31,978 bases of DNA from CADCUY01 sp964242735. Its GTDB lineage: Bacteria > Actinomycetota > Actinomycetes > Actinomycetales > Quadrisphaeraceae. Below the pieces are notes generated by a model, which searched no databases, was not told the origin of the DNA, and saw nothing but the letters and a program-made list of their open reading frames with translations. The stretch covers positions 1 to 31,978 of the forward strand of contig CAXTAK010000026.1 in NCBI GenBank assembly GCA_964242735.1, in the 5' to 3' direction. Shown here one piece after another: positions 21,856 to 29,303 of the stretch (positions are counted from its first letter, which is position 1; each line of letters begins with the position of its first letter). Made by a program: the position numbers and the translations under genes.

Positions 21856-23327
21856 GCGCTGCCGCCCTCGCTCGTGGTGTGCGTACCGCCGTCCTCGCGG
21901 GCGCGCCGGGCGGCCTCCGCCGACGCGGTGCCGGCGCGGCGCCGCTCGACCCACCCGGCGACGTTCCTCTGCCGCCCCCTGGCCACGGCCATCGCCCCGG
22001 CCGGCACGTCGTCGATGATCACCGAACCGGCGGCGGTGTACGCGCCGTCGCCGACGCTCACGGGGGCGACGATCATCGTGTCGGACCCGATGCGCACGTG
22101 GTCGCCGACGGTGGAGACGTGCTTGGCGACCCCGTCGTAGTTCACGAACACCGCGGCCGCCCCGATGTTGCTGCCCTCGCCGATCGTCGCGTCGCCCACG
22201 TACGACAGGTGCGGCACCTTGCTGCCGCGGCCGATGCGGGCGCTCTTGGTCTCCACGAAGGCGCCGATCTTGCCGTCCTCCCCGAGGTCGGTGCCCGGGC
22301 GGAGGAAGGAGAACGGGCCGACGCTGGCGCGGGGCCCGATGCGCGCGCCGCTGCCGTGGCTGCGCACCACGCTCGCCCCCTCCCCGACCACGACGTCGGT
22401 CAGGGTCGTGTCGGGGCCGACGCTCGCGCCGTCGCCCACCACGGTCGCGCCGTGCAGCGACGTGCCCGGCAGCAGGGTGACGTCGCGCCCGAGCCGCACC
22501 CCGACGTCCACCCACGTGGTGGCCGGGTCCACCACGGTGGCGCCCGCGAGCTGGTGGGCGGTGACGAGCCGGCGGTTGGCCTCGGCGTGCAGGCGCGACA
22601 GCTGCACCCGGTCGTTGACGCCCTCGGTCTGCCACACGTCGTCGGCGGGCACGCCGGTGACCTCCAGCCCGTCGGCGCGGGCCAGCGCGAGGACGTCGGT
22701 GAGGTACACCTCGCCCTGGGCGTTGCCCCGGCCCAGGCGGGGCAGGGCGGCGCCCAGCACCGCGGCGTCCAGCGCGTAGATGCCGCTGTTGACCTCGGTG
22801 AGCTGGCGCTGGGCGTCGGTGGCGTCGCGGTGCTCGACGATCGCGAGCACCGCCCCGGTCTCGTCGCGCACGACGCGGCCGTACCCGGTGGGGTCGGGCA
22901 CCCGCGCGGTCAGCACGGTCACCGCGCTGCCCGCGGCCCGGTGGGCGGCGGTCAGCGCCAGCAGGGTCTGCGGCTGCAGCAGCGGCACGTCGCCGCAGGT
23001 GACGAGCACGGTGGCCCCTGGCACGAGGACGCCGGCGGGCAGAGCGGCGAGCCCGCACTGGACGGCGCGCCCGGTGCCGGGCACGTCGTCCTGGTCGGCG
23101 ACCACCGCCGCGGGGTCCACCTCGGCGACGTGGGCGGCGACGCGCTCGCGGGCGTGGCGGACGACGACCACGAGGTGCTCGGGCTCGGCGGCGCGGGCCG
23201 CGGTCATCGCGTGGGCCAGCAGGGAGCGCCCGGCGATCGGGTGCAGCACCTTCGGGGTGGCCGAGCGCATCCTGCTGCCCTCACCGGCCGCGAGGACGAC
23301 GACGGCGACTGGTCGGGGCGGACTCAC
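21852..23327 (-). CDS. glmU: Bifunctional UDP-GlcNAc pyrophosphorylase / glucosamine-1-phosphate acetyltransferase
   Basis: A 491-residue GlmU. The N-terminal uridylyltransferase domain shows AVVVLAAGEGSRMRSATPKV and later VLVTCGDVPLLQP and EVNSGIYALD. The C-terminal left-handed beta-helix acetyltransferase domain includes GPFSFLRPGTDLGEDGKIG, VETKSARIGRGSKVPHLSY and GEGSNIGAA. It makes UDP-GlcNAc for peptidoglycan and, here, probably for the adjacent polysaccharide locus. GTG 23327 has GAGGAG about ten bases upstream. A TAGGCT hexamer on the minus strand (23376-23371), between the tRNA gene and glmU, could be a -10 box. The C-terminal 30 residues form a charged Ala/Arg-rich tail common in actinobacterial GlmU. 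Confidence 0.97.
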   Translation of the reverse strand: MSPPRPVAVVVLAAGEGSRMRSATPKVLHPIAGRSLLAHAMTAARAAEPEHLVVVVRHARERVAAHVAEVDPAAVVADQDDVPGTGRAVQCGLAALPAGVLVPGATVLVTCGDVPLLQPQTLLALTAAHRAAGSAVTVLTARVPDPTGYGRVVRDETGAVLAIVEHRDATDAQRQLTEVNSGIYALDAAVLGAALPRLGRGNAQGEVYLTDVLALARADGLEVTGVPADDVWQTEGVNDRVQLSRLHAEANRRLVTAHQLAGATVVDPATTWVDVGVRLGRDVTLLPGTSLHGATVVGDGASVGPDTTLTDVVVGEGASVVRSHGSGARIGPRASVGPFSFLRPGTDLGEDGKIGAFVETKSARIGRGSKVPHLSYVGDATIGEGSNIGAAAVFVNYDGVAKHVSTVGDHVRIGSDTMIVAPVSVGDGAYTAAGSVIIDDVPAGAMAVARGRQRNVAGWVERRRAGTASAEAARRAREDGGTHTTSEGGSA

Positions 23328-23412
23328 GCGCGCTCGAGCTCCTCGGCGAAGGGGGGACGGGGCGTGGGCGAGCCTATCGGCCGCGGGTCACAGCCCCGGC
23401 CGCCCCGCTCAG

Positions 23413-23485
23413 CTCCCCCGCGAGGACTCGAACCTCGATCTGCATGCACCAAAGGCACCCGTCATCACCGTTAGACCACGGGGGA
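23413..23485 (-). tRNA. tRNA-Gln (anticodon TTG)
   Basis: A 73-base cloverleaf on the minus strand. The acceptor arm TCCCCCG/CGGGGGA has the T1-A72 pair and G73 discriminator of glutamine tRNAs. The D-arm is GTC/GAC, the anticodon loop is CTTTGGT with TTG at 34-36, and the T-arm is CGAGG-TTCGAGT-CCTCG. CCA is not encoded. The anticodon stem GGTGC/GCATG has a G-G mismatch at 27-43 and a G-T wobble at 28-42, with an extra possible G26-C44 pair. It lies 85 bases upstream of glmU in the same direction. Confidence 0.88.
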
Positions 23486-23510
23486 TCGCTGAGCACCAAC
23501 GCCTCAGCGA
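23486..23510. promoter_or_regulatory. Perfect 8-bp inverted repeat abutting the 5' end of tRNA-Gln
   Basis: TCGCTGAG (23486-23493) and CTCAGCGA (23503-23510) are exact reverse complements with a nine-base loop, directly next to base 1 of the tRNA (23485). In a pre-tRNA this would be a 5'-leader hairpin ending at the RNase P site. It could instead be an operator or a terminator for rightward transcription. Confidence 0.5.
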
Positions 23511-23734
23511 CACCCTGCCACGTCCCTGCCGCTCGCCTGCAGTCGACGGCTGGCTGCTGGACGACCGCGCTGAGGCAGCCGCGTCCTGGTGGATCTGCAG
23601 CCGGCAGCACGCCTGATCCGGTCTGCCCCCACGAGGTCCGGGCGGGCCAGGGACACCGCGATCACGGAAGGATCGCTGTTCGTGGAGGCGAGGCGGTGCG
23701 GGCGCCTCCACGGCGTGCTCGTGTCGCCCTCCGC

Positions 23735-23830
23735 CCAGTAGGGGGCCGTGGCGCATCCACCGACCGACGGTGGCGCAGCCGACGTCCAGGGCCCGCGCGA
23801 TCGTCGCCCGTGAGTGGCCGGCGGGCGCTC
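23735..23830 (-). pseudogene. Helix-turn-helix remnant, possibly of a transposase or recombinase
   Basis: The minus strand encodes GHSRATIARALDVGCATVGR followed by WMRHGPLLGGG, a convincing helix-turn-helix pattern. The surrounding frame turns into low-complexity residues upstream and runs into the tRNA downstream, so no complete protein is present. HTH units like this occur in transposases, resolvases and small regulators. The parent family is not recognised. Confidence 0.3.
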
Positions 23831-23986
23831 GGCGACCGTGGGCTGGGCGAGGGAGAGCTGCAGCTGCCCCGGGGCGTCCACGACGGCGACCGCAGTCCCT
23901 CGAGACAGACATCCGACCGCCCGCCGAGCGTCCGCCCGCCGCGCGCCCGCTCGCCGCGGGTACGGACCAGCAGCACGGTGGTGCGG

Positions 23987-23992
23987 CAGGAT
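23987..23992 (+). promoter_or_regulatory. -10-like CAGGAT before the TetR gene
   Basis: CAGGAT ends seven bases before GTG 24000, with CGGACC (23963-23968) eighteen bases upstream as a weak -35. The first base deviates from TANNNT. The same bases also contain AGGA at a reasonable ribosome-site distance, so leaderless and leadered initiation are both possible. Confidence 0.3.
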
Positions 23993-23999
23993 GCGCGGG

Positions 24000-24647
24000 G
24001 TGAGCCGCACCCGCATGACCGGAGCGCAGCGGCGCCAGCAGCTGCTCGACGTCGGTCGGGCGCTGTTCGCGGACAAGGGCTTCGAGGCCACCAGCGTCGA
24101 GGAGATCGCCACGCGCGCCGACGTCTCCAAGCCGGTGGTCTACGAGCACTTCGGCGGCAAGGAGGGCCTGTACGCCGTCGTGGTCGACCGGGAGGTCAGC
24201 GCCCTGCTCGGCGCGATCATGGCGGCGCTGGTCGACGACCCCCCGCGCGACCCCCGGCAGCTGCTGGAGCGGGCGGTGCTGGCGCTGCTGGACTACGTGG
24301 AGTCCAGCACCGACGGGTTCCGGATCCTGGTGCGCGACTCCCCCGTCGCCCACGCCACCGGCACCTTCGCCTCGCTGATCGGCGACGTCGCCACCCAGGT
24401 CGAGCACCTGCTCAGCGAGCAGTTCACCCGCAGCGGGCTCGACCCCAAGGACGCCCCGATGTACGCGCAGATGCTCGTCGGGATGGTGGCGCTGGCCGGG
24501 CAGTGGTGGTTGGGCTCGCGCCGCCCCAGCAAGGCGGACGTCGCCGCGCACGTGGTGAACCTGGCGTGGAACGGGCTGTCGGGCCTGGAGCGGCGCCCGC
24601 ACCCGCTCGCGCCGCCCGCTGTGTCCGCTGAGCCCCGGGCGTCATGA
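24000..24647 (+). CDS. TetR-family transcriptional regulator
   Basis: A 215-residue protein. The N-terminal DNA-binding domain (about residues 10-56) has QQLLDVGRALFADKGFEATS, then VEEIATRADVSKPVVYEHF and GGKEGLYAVVVDRE, the canonical TetR helix-turn-helix. The C-terminal ligand/dimer domain includes FRILVRDSPVAHATGTFASL and QMLVGMVALAGQWWL. GTG 24000 is chosen; ATG 23991 and ATG 24015 are in-frame alternatives that do not change the fold. The stop overlaps the MarR start as ATGA (24644-24647). No obvious target such as a divergent transporter lies next to it, so its ligand and operon are unknown. Confidence 0.92.
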   Translation: MSRTRMTGAQRRQQLLDVGRALFADKGFEATSVEEIATRADVSKPVVYEHFGGKEGLYAVVVDREVSALLGAIMAALVDDPPRDPRQLLERAVLALLDYVESSTDGFRILVRDSPVAHATGTFASLIGDVATQVEHLLSEQFTRSGLDPKDAPMYAQMLVGMVALAGQWWLGSRRPSKADVAAHVVNLAWNGLSGLERRPHPLAPPAVSAEPRAS

Positions 24648-25168
24648 GCGAGACCGGGGCCGGGTTCGCGGCTCCGTCCGTGCGCGACGACGTCGACCGG
24701 GTCGCGGAGGCGTGGGCGCGCGCGCGGCCCGATCTCGACACCACACCGCTGCAGGTGCTCTCGCGGGTGACCCGGTTGGCGCTGCACCTGGACCGGGCGC
24801 GGCGAGCCTCGTTCGCGGCGTTCGGGCTCGAGCCGTGGGAGTTCGACGTCCTCGCGGCGCTGCGCCGCGCCGGTGAGCGGCGCGAGCTCTCCCCCTCGGC
24901 GCTGACGGCCGCGACCCTGGTGACCAGCGGCACGATGACCAACCGCATCGACCGCCTCGTCCAGCGCGAGCTGGTCGAGCGCCACGCGGACCCCACCGAC
25001 CGCCGCGGGGTTCTGGTGCGCCTGACCACCTCGGGTGCGAGCCGGGTCGACGACGCCCTGGCCGATCTGCTGGCGCGCGAGGAGGAGCTGCTGGCCGCGC
25101 TGACCCCCGGGCAGCAGGTGACGCTGGCGCACCACCTGCGGGAGCTGCTGGTGCCCTTCGAGGCGTGA
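24644..25168 (+). CDS. MarR-family transcriptional regulator
   Basis: A 174-residue protein with the MarR winged helix: LEPWEFDVLAALRRAGE, LSPSALTAATLVTSGTMTNR as the recognition region, IDRLVQRELVERHADPTDRR as the wing with the conserved DxRG-like DRRG, then VLVRLTTSGASRVDDAL. Helical N- and C-terminal dimerisation segments are present, so a dimeric DNA-binding repressor or activator is expected. It is translationally coupled to the TetR gene (ATGA overlap). A gene pair of two unrelated one-component regulators suggests joint control of a distant target or a regulatory cascade. The effector is unknown. Confidence 0.92.
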   Translation: MSETGAGFAAPSVRDDVDRVAEAWARARPDLDTTPLQVLSRVTRLALHLDRARRASFAAFGLEPWEFDVLAALRRAGERRELSPSALTAATLVTSGTMTNRIDRLVQRELVERHADPTDRRGVLVRLTTSGASRVDDALADLLAREEELLAALTPGQQVTLAHHLRELLVPFEA

Positions 25169-25229
25169 GGGGCTGGGGCGGTCCAGCGAGCAGCCCGGGA
25201 ACTCGCTGGCTCAGCGAGGCACCGGCTGC

Positions 25230-25235
25230 CAGAGT
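25230..25235 (+). promoter_or_regulatory. -10-like CAGAGT of a leaderless methyltransferase gene
   Basis: CAGAGT ends seven bases before GTG 25243, almost the same hexamer and spacing as TAGAGT before GTG 12296. No Shine-Dalgarno is visible. TGGCTC (25207-25212) is a weak -35 at seventeen bases. Confidence 0.4.
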
Positions 25236-25242
25236 CACTGCC

Positions 25243-26043
25243 GTGCGCCAGGACGAGATCTGGGACGTCGATGCTGCCCAGTCGTACGACACCCCGGGCA
25301 CGGGGATGTTCGCTCCCGAGGTGCTGGGGCCGGCCGTCGACCGGCTGGTCGAGCTCGCAGCTGGGGGTCGAGCCCTGGAGCTCGCCATCGGCACCGGCCG
25401 CGTGGCCGTTCCCCTCCACGACCGCGGCGTGCCCGTCACCGGCATCGAGCTGTCCAAGCCCATGGTGGACCAGCTGCGCACCAAGGTGGACGACGATGCG
25501 ATCCCCGTCGTCGTCGGCGACATGGCCACCGCCCGTGCACCGGGTGACTTCACGCTCGTGTACCTCGTCTTCAACACGATCTCCAACGCGCTGACCCAGG
25601 CCGAGCAGGTGTCCTGCTTCCGCAACGCAGCGCGTCACCTCACCCCGGGTGGCAGGTTCGTCATCGAGCTGTGGGTACCGGAGCTGCGCCGGCTCCCACC
25701 CGGACGGGACGCCGCGGTGTGGCACAGCGAGCCCGGGTACATCGGCCTGGACACCTACGACGTCCTGCACCAGCTCCTCGTCTCACACCACTTCCGCTTC
25801 GGAGAGGACGGGCGGGCGGAGCTCTTCCGCAGTCCGCACCGCTACATCTGGCCCGCAGAGCTCGACCTGATGGCCCAGCTCGCCGGCTTGGAGCTGGAGA
25901 CCAGGCACGCGGACTGGGCGGGCGCGGAGTTCACCGCTGAGTCCCGGTCACACGTCTCCGTGTACCAGCTCTCGACCAGCCCCACGGCTGACGCCCGCTG
26001 GACCGCCGCTGAGCCCGCCGTCATGGGCACCTCCTCCGGATGA
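25243..26043 (+). CDS. SAM-dependent class I methyltransferase
   Basis: A 266-residue protein of the Methyltransf_25/UbiE-like group. The SAM-binding glycine motif is ALELAIGTGRVAVPL (about 45-59), followed by VTGIELSKPMVDQLR with the acidic ribose-binding residue, then VVVGDMAT and a post-motif FTLVYLVFNTISN. GTG 25243 is favoured by the CAGAGT -10 box seven bases upstream; the frame stays open to 25165 but adds a Gly/Ala/Pro segment without a ribosome site. The C-terminal half, rich in aromatic residues, should set substrate choice. The methyl acceptor is unknown; it stands alone between the regulators and the permease and shows no link to either. Confidence 0.87.
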   Translation: MRQDEIWDVDAAQSYDTPGTGMFAPEVLGPAVDRLVELAAGGRALELAIGTGRVAVPLHDRGVPVTGIELSKPMVDQLRTKVDDDAIPVVVGDMATARAPGDFTLVYLVFNTISNALTQAEQVSCFRNAARHLTPGGRFVIELWVPELRRLPPGRDAAVWHSEPGYIGLDTYDVLHQLLVSHHFRFGEDGRAELFRSPHRYIWPAELDLMAQLAGLELETRHADWAGAEFTAESRSHVSVYQLSTSPTADARWTAAEPAVMGTSSG

Positions 26044-26063
26044 CTCGAGCCGAGCGCCCTGCG

Positions 26064-26078
26064 GCTGGGGGTACCAGC
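26064..26078. terminator. Weak hairpin between converging methyltransferase and permease genes
   Basis: GCTGG (26064-26068) and CCAGC (26074-26078) form a perfect five-base stem with a five-base loop in the 63-base convergent gap. It is a possible terminator; the stem is short and has no T-tract. Confidence 0.25.
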
Positions 26079-26106
26079 ACCCCGCACCGTCACCGGGAGG
26101 GCTGGC

Positions 26107-27072
26107 TCAGGCCCGGTCCGAGGCCCGGTCCGCGACCCGCGCGGTGCCCGGCCTCGGGTCCTGCTGCCGGGCGCCCTCCGTCAGGCCGCCGGTCTCGCCG
26201 CGCTTCTCGTCGGTGTAGACCATGAGCGTCGAGCCGACCAGGGCCAGCACGATGCCGAGGGTCTGGTAGCCCGAGGGCAGCGTCTGGAACAGCGCCAGCG
26301 ACAGGACGATCGTCAGCACCGGGGCCAGCGCGTTGGTCGTCGGCGCCACCAGCGAGGCCTTGCCCCGGCTGAGCGCCATCACGAGGAACAGCGCGCCGAT
26401 CGCGTTCAGCAGCTGGGTGCCCAGGGCCAGGGTGGGTGCCTGCCACGGGAAGCTGCCGGGGAGCCCGCCCATCATGAGGAACGCCACCGGCACGAGCAGC
26501 AGCCCGCTGATCGTCATCCACCCGAAGGTGGTGCCGTCGTTGACCCCGAGGGTGGCTGCCTTGCGCATGTAGTAGGCCTGCACGCCCCACGCGACGGTCA
26601 CCCCGATCGCCAGCAGCAGCCAGGGCCCCGCGGTGGCCTCCTCGTCACCCGTGGAGATGCTGAAGGAGACGATCGCCAGCAGCGCGAGCACCACACCGAT
26701 GACGGCGGTCCGCGGGATGCGCTCGCGCAGCAGCACGACGGCCATCAGCACCGTGATCGCCGGCGACAGCGCGATGACCGGGAAGATCAGGTACGCCGGG
26801 CCGATGGTGAGGGCCTGGAAGAGCAGCAGCTGACCGCCCGCGCCGGTGAGCCCGACGACCAGCCCGTACTTCGTGGCGACCGAGCGGCGGTCGAAGGCGA
26901 CCCCCCGCAGGGCGAAGTACGCGGGGATGAGCATGGTCAGCGACCACAGGACGTAGACCATCTCGTCGGGGTAGCCGTACCGCGAGGTCGGCAGGCTCGA
27001 GAACGCGCCCCACACGCCCCAGCTGAGGACGAGGCCGGCGGCGTAGGGGATCCAGCTAGAGCGACGGAACAC
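26107..27072 (-). CDS. EamA/DMT-type membrane permease
   Basis: A 321-residue protein with about ten membrane segments and the two-repeat layout of the drug/metabolite transporter superfamily. It has WIPYAAGLVLSWGVWGAF at the start, PVIALSPAITVLMAVVLLRE in repeat one, then ALAPVLTIVLSLALFQTLPS in repeat two, and a charged Gly/Gln/Arg tail. GTG 27072 is chosen because GGAGGAG lies six bases upstream (27085-27079) and precedes the first membrane helix. It overlaps the end of the kinase gene by 17 bases, so the ribosome site lies within the kinase coding sequence. As the last gene of an amino-sugar operon it may import or export an unphosphorylated amino sugar; this is inferred from context. Confidence 0.85.
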   Translation of the reverse strand: MFRRSSWIPYAAGLVLSWGVWGAFSSLPTSRYGYPDEMVYVLWSLTMLIPAYFALRGVAFDRRSVATKYGLVVGLTGAGGQLLLFQALTIGPAYLIFPVIALSPAITVLMAVVLLRERIPRTAVIGVVLALLAIVSFSISTGDEEATAGPWLLLAIGVTVAWGVQAYYMRKAATLGVNDGTTFGWMTISGLLLVPVAFLMMGGLPGSFPWQAPTLALGTQLLNAIGALFLVMALSRGKASLVAPTTNALAPVLTIVLSLALFQTLPSGYQTLGIVLALVGSTLMVYTDEKRGETGGLTEGARQQDPRPGTARVADRASDRA

Positions 27073-28057
27073 GGCGTTCTCCTCCGGTGGGGTCACTGCT
27101 CGTCGAGCGGAGTCGGTGCAGCGCGGCACCCTCAAGCGCGGTGCCGGCGAGCTTCGCGGCGTACAGGGCGGCGCCCACCACGGGGGGGTGCAGGGGGCGG
27201 CGCAGCTCGTAGGGCGTCGGCACTGCCGCGAGGCGGTCCCTGAACGCGGTCCGGACGGCGGCGGCGCCGAACACCCCGCCGGAGTACGACACGGGCACGG
27301 TCTCGTCCGCCGCGAAGCCGAGTCGACGGCGGGTGGCCTCGACCACGTCGGTGAGCTCGGCGGCCGCGTCGTCCAGGATGGCGGCAGCCGCGGTGTCGCC
27401 GCGTCCGGCGGCCTCGACGACCAGCGGGCTGAGCGACGCGATCCGGCTGCGCTCGCCCCGCCAGCGGCCGAGCACGACGTCGACGAGGTCGAGGTCGGCT
27501 GCCAGCAGCAGGTGCTCCACGAGGAGCTGGTGCAGGGGGCCCGGTGGCAGCCGCCCGTCGCTCATGCGGGTGAACGCCGCGAGGCCGCGGGCGGCGATCC
27601 AGTAGGCGGAACCCTCGTCGCCGAAGAGCTCGCCCCACCCGCCCACCCGTGCGCGCGCACCGGCGCGCTCGCCGTAGGTCATCGAGCCGGTGCCGCTGAT
27701 GACGTTGATCCCGTCGGCGCCGCCCAGCGACCCGGCCCAGCCGCAGACCATGTCGTTGTCCACGCCGTAGCGGTCGTGCCCCAGCACCTCGCGGGGCGCG
27801 GCGTCCAGCGCGGGCAGGTCGCTGCTGGACTCGCCGTAGCCGGGGAGCCCGAAGAAGGCGTGCGTGACCTCGGCGGGGGTGGTGCCGGCCTGCGCGCAGA
27901 CCTCGGCGACGGCGGGGCGCAGCACCCGGGCGACGAGCTCGATGCCCTCGGTGAAGTAGTAGGCGCTGGGGGCCCTCGCGGCGGCGAGGACTTCGCCGTC
28001 CCCGCTGATCAGGCACAGCGCGGTGCCGCTACCACCGCCGTCCACCCCGAGGAACAC
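27056..28057 (-). CDS. BadF/BcrA-family ATPase, N-acetylglucosamine kinase-like
   Basis: A 333-residue protein of the ASKHA fold. The phosphate-1 motif is FLGVDGGGSGTALCLI at 2-17, phosphate-2 lies in VISGTGSMTYGERAG, followed by GGWGELFGDEGSAYWIA, the motif typical of GlcNAc kinases of the NAGK/BadF group, and SYSGGVFG near the C-terminus. The expected reaction is ATP-dependent phosphorylation of GlcNAc or a related amino sugar to the 6-phosphate. It begins ten bases after the agaS-like stop and overlaps the permease start. The substrate could also be GalNAc or N-acetylmuramic acid-derived sugar; the partner AgaS suggests an amino sugar with a free or deacetylated amine downstream. Confidence 0.87.
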   Translation of the reverse strand: MFLGVDGGGSGTALCLISGDGEVLAAARAPSAYYFTEGIELVARVLRPAVAEVCAQAGTTPAEVTHAFFGLPGYGESSSDLPALDAAPREVLGHDRYGVDNDMVCGWAGSLGGADGINVISGTGSMTYGERAGARARVGGWGELFGDEGSAYWIAARGLAAFTRMSDGRLPPGPLHQLLVEHLLLAADLDLVDVVLGRWRGERSRIASLSPLVVEAAGRGDTAAAAILDDAAAELTDVVEATRRRLGFAADETVPVSYSGGVFGAAAVRTAFRDRLAAVPTPYELRRPLHPPVVGAALYAAKLAGTALEGAALHRLRSTSSDPTGGERRVPSL

Positions 28058-28067
28058 GTCCTGCGCC

Positions 28068-29249
28068 TCAGCCGCGCCGGTCCGGGAGGGGGTGGATGCT
28101 CACGCCCTGGACGACGCGGTTGACCTCGCCGCCGGGGAAGGGGTTGTCGGGCGTCAGGCCGAGCGCGAGGGAGGAGTGCAGGCCCAGCAGCTGGGCCCCG
28201 AGCACGAAGGGCAGTGCCAGCGCGGCGTCGTCGAGGCCCTCGAGGCCCTCGTGGCGCCAGGCCGGCCCCTTCCCGGTGTCCTCGTCGGTCCCACCCCCTG
28301 ACGCGGTGACCGCCACGACCCGCTCCGGCCCCAGCGCGTCGCGCAGCTCGCTGAGGATGTCGCGGTCGTAGCGGCGGGTGTGGGCGTCGCCGGAGAGGTA
28401 GACCACGACCAGGGTCGCGTCCTGCAGCACCGCCTTGGGCCCGTGGCGGAACCCCAGGGAGGAGTCCGAATAGGCGACCACCCGCCCGGCGGTGAGCTCC
28501 AGCAGCTTCAGCGCCGACTCCTGCGCCAGCGCCTTGAGCGGGCCGCTGCCGAGGTAGACCACGCGCTCGTGGCGGGCGGCGGCCAGCTCCCGCGCCTGCG
28601 GCGCCAGGCTCGCCAGCGCTCGCTCCCCCGCTGCGGCGAGGCGCTCGACCAGCTGGGCGTCGGGCTCCTCGCGGCTCAGGGCGAGGTGCGCCGCGAGCAC
28701 CATGCAGGTGAAGCTGGACGTCATGGCGAAGCCCTGGTCGTTGGCCTCCGCGGGCATCAGCAGCACCAGGGAGCGCTCCGCGCCCGTGTGGTCGCGGTAC
28801 AGCCGCCCGGACGGGTTGCAGGTGATGACGAGGTGGTGGCACTCGGTCAGCAGCTGCTCGGCGAGCCGGGTGGCCGCGAGGGACTCCGGGCTGTCCCCGG
28901 AGCGGGCGAAGGAGACCAGCAGGGTCGGCTGGTCGCCCGGGAAGGTCTCGCGCGGGTTCGCCACGAGGTCGGTGGTGGGCACCGCGTCGACGGGGCGGGC
29001 GAGCTGGCGCGAGAGCACCGGTGTCAGCACCTGCCCGGCGAAGGAGGAGGTGCCCGCGCCGGTGAGCACGACCCGCAGCTCCGGACGGCGCAGCAGCGGG
29101 GCGAGGAAGGCCTCGGTGCGCTCGCGGGTGTCGGCTGCGGTGGCGCCGACCTCGCGCCACAACCGCGGCTGCTGGGCGATCTCGCCGGCGGTGTGCTGCG
29201 CACCGGGCGCGTCGGGGGCCGCCTCGGCGAGCGGGGAGGAGGTGGTCAT
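28068..29249 (-). CDS. agaS: AgaS-like SIS-domain aminosugar-phosphate deaminase/isomerase
   Basis: A 393-residue protein with two SIS domains, close in length and motifs to AgaS. TAGEIAQQPRLWREV occurs near the N-terminus, then VLTGAGTSSFAGQVL with the sugar-phosphate loop, SFARSGDSPESLA, SDSSLGFRHGPKAVL and the C-terminal TPDNPFPGGEVNRVVQGV. AgaS proteins convert galactosamine-6-phosphate or related amino sugar phosphates to the keto-sugar phosphate and ammonia. ATG 29249 has GAGGAG eleven bases upstream. It heads the leftward operon with the kinase and permease and is divergent from the GntR regulator. Preference between GlcN and GalN derivatives cannot be settled from sequence. Confidence 0.87.
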   Translation of the reverse strand: MTTSSPLAEAAPDAPGAQHTAGEIAQQPRLWREVGATAADTRERTEAFLAPLLRRPELRVVLTGAGTSSFAGQVLTPVLSRQLARPVDAVPTTDLVANPRETFPGDQPTLLVSFARSGDSPESLAATRLAEQLLTECHHLVITCNPSGRLYRDHTGAERSLVLLMPAEANDQGFAMTSSFTCMVLAAHLALSREEPDAQLVERLAAAGERALASLAPQARELAAARHERVVYLGSGPLKALAQESALKLLELTAGRVVAYSDSSLGFRHGPKAVLQDATLVVVYLSGDAHTRRYDRDILSELRDALGPERVVAVTASGGGTDEDTGKGPAWRHEGLEGLDDAALALPFVLGAQLLGLHSSLALGLTPDNPFPGGEVNRVVQGVSIHPLPDRRG

Positions 29250-29303
29250 GGTGGTCAGGGCTCCTCAGGGGCGAGCTGAGCTGCGAGGCGATCGGATGGT
29301 GGA

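Larger units (their letters stand above)
23486..23999. other. 514-base gene-poor region between tRNA-Gln and the TetR gene
   Basis: I find no intact gene here. It holds the inverted repeat at 23486-23510, a helix-turn-helix-like remnant around 23735-23830 on the minus strand, and a CAGGAT -10-like hexamer before the TetR start. Long open frames cross it on both strands, but their residue composition (Arg/Ala/Pro/Gly-rich) is that of non-coding high-GC sequence. Confidence 0.6.

Noticed and set aside
20104..22140. A 678-codon rightward open frame opposite prs and glmU
   Set aside because: prs and glmU are unmistakable on the other strand, and the frame has no ribosome site or domain.
23328..23412. 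An integrated element at the 3' end of tRNA-Gln
   Set aside because: Only 85 bases separate the tRNA from glmU, with no integrase and no visible duplicate of the tRNA 3' end.
23409..24602. A 397-codon leftward open frame opposite TetR and running into the tRNA
   Set aside because: Most of it is antisense to TetR and the end covers the tRNA. Only the short HTH-like stretch was kept, as a remnant.
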